NCBI GenBank assembly: GCA_026397725.1
Contig: JAPLUI010000098.1
Coordinates: forward strand, 1 to 64,000
Length of the DNA: 64,000 bases
Source: Verrucomicrobiota bacterium
Lineage (GTDB): Bacteria > Verrucomicrobiota > Verrucomicrobiia > Verrucomicrobiales > Akkermansiaceae
Reading direction: 5' to 3'
Part shown: piece by piece, positions 61,144 through 64,000 of the stretch
How the letters are laid out: every line of letters begins with the position of its first letter
Position numbering within the stretch: the first letter of the stretch is position 1
Program-made: the position numbers and the translations under genes
The notes under the pieces: model-generated
What the model was told of the DNA's origin: nothing
The model's input: only the letters and a program-made list of their open reading frames with translations
The model's database searches: none

Positions 61144-64000
61144 ATGGAAATTGAGTCACAGACCCATCGCCGTCAATTTCCTGGTGGCGTGATTACCGCT
61201 GCAGTGGCACCGCAGTTCATTCCCAACCGCGTGCTCTGTGGCGGGACCGCGCCAAGGCGCTCCCGCCGGTCGCTGCGGATCGCGCTCGCCGCTGCGTGCT
61301 TTGCCGTTTGGAGTGTCATGTTCCCGGCTGCCCGGGCTGAAGCCGGATCGTTGGTGATTCCCGCCTGGTCGTTCGCTCGCGGCAATGCCCGGGTCCATGC
61401 GAGTCCGCACCCCTATGCCGATGCCGGACCGGTGGTGGGCAGCGGCCCCGAGCAACCCTGGGGGTGGGCGGTCGAATACGACATCGACTTTCCGGTTACC
61501 GGCAATTACACCCTTCAGGTTTGTTACGCGGCGGCCGAGGCGCGTCCCATGGAGATCTTTTTCAACGGCAAGATGCTGGTCGATAAGTGCTGCATTGGCG
61601 TCACCTTCGGTCCGGCGTCCCTTGACAAGCCGGCCGAAGTCACATGGAACAGCAGCGGCGCAAATTGGGAAGGACTATATAACCAGGGAAGTTTGCAGGT
61701 TCCCCACCAACTAGCGATCACCAAGGGGATGCATACGCTGAAGCTTGCCCGTGGCGGGCCGCTGCCTCACCTGGTGGCGCTGCGTCTGAACACGCCGGCG
61801 GCTTTTCCGGAGGATTGGAAGCCACCCCAGTACCAAGTGCGGGATCTCGACAGCATCCCGGCCGCATCCCGTACGGCCTTCTTGGCTCCGGGTGGTGTTA
61901 GCGACGCGGCCCTGCCTCCGTACATCAAGGATATAACCGCAACCCCGGTCGCCGGATCCTTGGTGATTCCCGCCTGGACATTCGATCGCGGCAATGCCCG
62001 GATCTTCGCCAGCCCCGAACAATATGCCGATGACGGACCGGTGGTGGGCAGCAACCCGCTGACCCCCGGTGGAGGCGTGGTAGAATACGACATCGACTTC
62101 CCCGTTAGCGCCGAATACACGCTACAGATTTCCTACGCGGCGGCCGAGGCGCGGCCGGTGGAAGTGTTGTTAGACGGCAGGAACCTGGGCAAGAGCTGTT
62201 ATGGCGTGACCTTCGGTTCGTCGCGCACCGAGTTGCCTGTTAGATTCTCGTGGAGCAGCAGAAGCGCGCAGTGGGAAGAAAGGCCTCTCAAGCTGTCGGT
62301 CGCCGAGGGTAGGCACACGCTGAAGCTTGCCCGCAGCGGTCCGCTGCCTCACCTGGTGGCCCTGCGCCTGGACTCGCCGACGGCTTTTCCGAAGGATTGG
62401 AAGCAGCCAAGCCGCAAGGTGCGCAACCTCGACGGCGTCCCGGCACCGCAGCGCGCCGCGTTTCTAACGCCGGGTGCCGTGAACGTGGCGGCCATGCGGC
62501 TGGCCATCCAAGACACGATGACAGAATTCGGCCCGGGCTATCCGGATGGGGAGCAGCACCTGAAACAATTGACCGAACTGGAAGCCCAACAGAACGCGGC
62601 AGAGGGCGGCGCGGCCGGGGACCAGCAGAAGATCGAGGAAGCATTGGCGGTGCTGCGTCGCCGGGCCATGCTGACCCATCCGGCGTTGAAGTTCGACAAA
62701 CTCCTCTTTCTCAAGCGGTCGGCCGATCTCTACGGCCACACCTATCACGATCAGGACTCCAACACCATGGGCGGCAATCTCTGCATCCTCTCGCCGGTGA
62801 CCCCGGACGGCAAAGTCACCACGCTCGTGCCGGAACTCGACGGCGGGCTGTTCGGCCAGTTCGACCTGTCATTCGATGCCATGAAAGTGGTCTTTGCCTA
62901 CAAGAAGAAGGACGGGCCGTTCCGCATTCACGAGATCGACCTGGATCCCTCGACCGGGTTGATGGTGCCGGGGAGTCTGCGGCAGCTCACCTTCGGCACC
63001 GACGAGGAGGCCAAGGCATTCCGGTGCAACATCGTCAACAACGGGATCACACGCTTTCACGATATCGACCCGTGTTATCTGCCTAACGGCAAGATCATGT
63101 TCGCTTCCACCCGTGCCACGCGGATCGTGTTCTGTGCTCCGGGAGCTACGGTCACGACGCTGCACCTCATGGACGCCGACGGCAGGAATCTTCACCGCAT
63201 TTCAGAGAGCCCGGTCAACGAAACCGCCCCTTCCGTGATGGATGACGGCCGGGTGCTCTACACGCGATGGGAGTATGTGGACAAGGGACTGGGCAACGGG
63301 GAGGGCCTTTGGTCGGTGCGTCCCGACGGCAGCGGCGTGGACCATGTGTATAAGAACAACACGGTCTGGCCGGCCGCGATGAGCAGCGCCCGCAGTATTC
63401 CGGGTAGCCAGAAGATCGTGACGATCGCGGGTGGGCACCATACTGCGGCCGTCGGCTCGGTGGTGGTGGTGGACTCGACCCGTAGCCGCAGCGCTACCGA
63501 GGCAATGACCAGCCTCACGCCCGAGACCGGCTATCCGCCGTCCATGAGTTTTCCCACCACCAAGTTCGGCACTTACATGGACCCTTACCCAATGTCCGAA
63601 AAATTCTTTCTCGTCTCTCACAACCCCGGTGCCAAGCACGGGAATGAGATCGTTTATGGGATCTACGCCCTGGACGCGTGGGGCAACCGGGCGGAGATCT
63701 ATCGGGATCCCGACATCTCATGTTTTCAGCCGATCCCGCTGCGGCCGCGCTGCAGGCCCACGGAGATTGCCCCGGTAGTCCTGGCGGAAGACGCGAAGGA
63801 AAATGGGCAGGCCTCGCTGTTCATCCAGGACATCTATCAGGGAATGACGGGCATCGAGCGCGGCAGGGTCAAGTACGTGCGGGTGATGGGAGCCCTGCCG
63901 TGGCTCTGGAATGAGGACGGCATTTCGTGGTCGCTCGGCACGGACCCTCATCGCAAGATGACCTATGGCGTGGTGAAGGTCCACGCAGACGGATCGGTCT
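61144..64000 (+). CDS. Large secreted HzsA-related propeller protein with tandem carbohydrate-binding-like domains (3' end beyond window)
   Basis: Open from the ATG at 61144 to the end of the window, 952 codons visible. A long N-region leads to the hydrophobic core RIALAAACFAVWSVMFPAAR. Two homologous ~200-residue domains follow (GSLVIPAWSFARGNARVHAS ... LPHLVALRLNTP and GSLVIPAWTFDRGNARIFAS ... LPHLVALRLDSP), then a linker helix and the propeller with RFHDIDPCYLPNGKIMFAST and AAGGHH-like IAGGHHTAAVGSVVVVD. That combination is seen in hydrazine-synthase-alpha-related proteins of PVC bacteria. They are not hydrazine synthases by default, as the heme motifs would lie beyond the window. Confidence 0.8.
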   Translation, partial: MEIESQTHRRQFPGGVITAAVAPQFIPNRVLCGGTAPRRSRRSLRIALAAACFAVWSVMFPAARAEAGSLVIPAWSFARGNARVHASPHPYADAGPVVGSGPEQPWGWAVEYDIDFPVTGNYTLQVCYAAAEARPMEIFFNGKMLVDKCCIGVTFGPASLDKPAEVTWNSSGANWEGLYNQGSLQVPHQLAITKGMHTLKLARGGPLPHLVALRLNTPAAFPEDWKPPQYQVRDLDSIPAASRTAFLAPGGVSDAALPPYIKDITATPVAGSLVIPAWTFDRGNARIFASPEQYADDGPVVGSNPLTPGGGVVEYDIDFPVSAEYTLQISYAAAEARPVEVLLDGRNLGKSCYGVTFGSSRTELPVRFSWSSRSAQWEERPLKLSVAEGRHTLKLARSGPLPHLVALRLDSPTAFPKDWKQPSRKVRNLDGVPAPQRAAFLTPGAVNVAAMRLAIQDTMTEFGPGYPDGEQHLKQLTELEAQQNAAEGGAAGDQQKIEEALAVLRRRAMLTHPALKFDKLLFLKRSADLYGHTYHDQDSNTMGGNLCILSPVTPDGKVTTLVPELDGGLFGQFDLSFDAMKVVFAYKKKDGPFRIHEIDLDPSTGLMVPGSLRQLTFGTDEEAKAFRCNIVNNGITRFHDIDPCYLPNGKIMFASTRATRIVFCAPGATVTTLHLMDADGRNLHRISESPVNETAPSVMDDGRVLYTRWEYVDKGLGNGEGLWSVRPDGSGVDHVYKNNTVWPAAMSSARSIPGSQKIVTIAGGHHTAAVGSVVVVDSTRSRSATEAMTSLTPETGYPPSMSFPTTKFGTYMDPYPMSEKFFLVSHNPGAKHGNEIVYGIYALDAWGNRAEIYRDPDISCFQPIPLRPRCRPTEIAPVVLAEDAKENGQASLFIQDIYQGMTGIERGRVKYVRVMGALPWLWNEDGISWSLGTDPHRKMTYGVVKVHADGSV

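Noticed and set aside
61144-64000. Annotation of the last gene as hydrazine synthase
   Set aside because: The resemblance is to HzsA-related propellers widespread in PVC bacteria; no heme motif is visible in the part shown and nothing else suggests anammox.

Overview
The window looks like a chromosome segment of a high-GC member of the Verrucomicrobiota. The evidence is three genes that match the Verru_Chthon prepilin-like cassette known from Verrucomicrobium and Chthoniobacter, together with families common in that group: DUF1080, DUF2961/GH172, PQQ-type propellers, FGE-sulfatase-fold domains and an HzsA-related giant protein. I could not run any search, so all family names come from reading the translations.

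Layout. 1-4.5 kb: an incomplete coiled-coil protein, a GH20 hexosaminidase and a DUF2961 hydrolase. 4.7-9.5 kb: a complete MacAB/TolC-like efflux operon. 9.5-12.6 kb: a carboxyltransferase and citrate synthase, divergently transcribed. 12.7-17.0 kb: a TonB receptor, a PQQ propeller and a DUF1080 protein, all secreted. 17.3-19.2 kb: nuoB-nuoC with no other complex I gene, then a rhomboid. 19.2-24.5 kb: a Gly/Tyr/Pro-rich lipoprotein, galE, three prepilin-like genes and a second rhomboid. 24.5-27.8 kb: decayed DNA with a REP-transposase remnant, a bacterial-PH protein, a Bro-N/DinD-like protein and a 5'-truncated comM.

28.1-42.1 kb is the most striking part: a stress and ion-homeostasis island. 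It carries an Nramp transporter, a P1B-type and a Mg-type P-ATPase, a stressosome operon (rsbR-rsbS-rsbT, an RsbT-like ATPase fused to an RsbX-like phosphatase, and a hybrid histidine kinase) and several very small stress-type proteins (DUF3309, DUF6496, DUF883, a lipoprotein). Eight copies of one directional, palindromic motif, consensus TAGGGTTACACCCCATAG, lie in this island. Seven sit about 80-240 bases upstream of a start codon and always point toward the gene. I propose that they define one regulon linked to the stressosome. The island is bracketed by two different 5'-truncated comM fragments (27.4 and 42.6 kb).

43-64 kb is a carbohydrate locus: two FGE-fold proteins (one fused to GH32), a sialidase-SGNH fusion, one intact and one broken GH78 rhamnosidase, a beta-helix protein, a second sialidase, a truncated N-acetylneuraminate-lyase-like gene and a large secreted HzsA-related protein that runs off the right edge. 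The two sialidase genes, 14 kb apart and facing each other, share a 55-base upstream element. Gene fragments and frameshifts are frequent from 24 kb rightwards and rare before it, so the right two thirds look like actively rearranging accessory DNA. I found no rRNA, tRNA, CRISPR array or intact insertion sequence.
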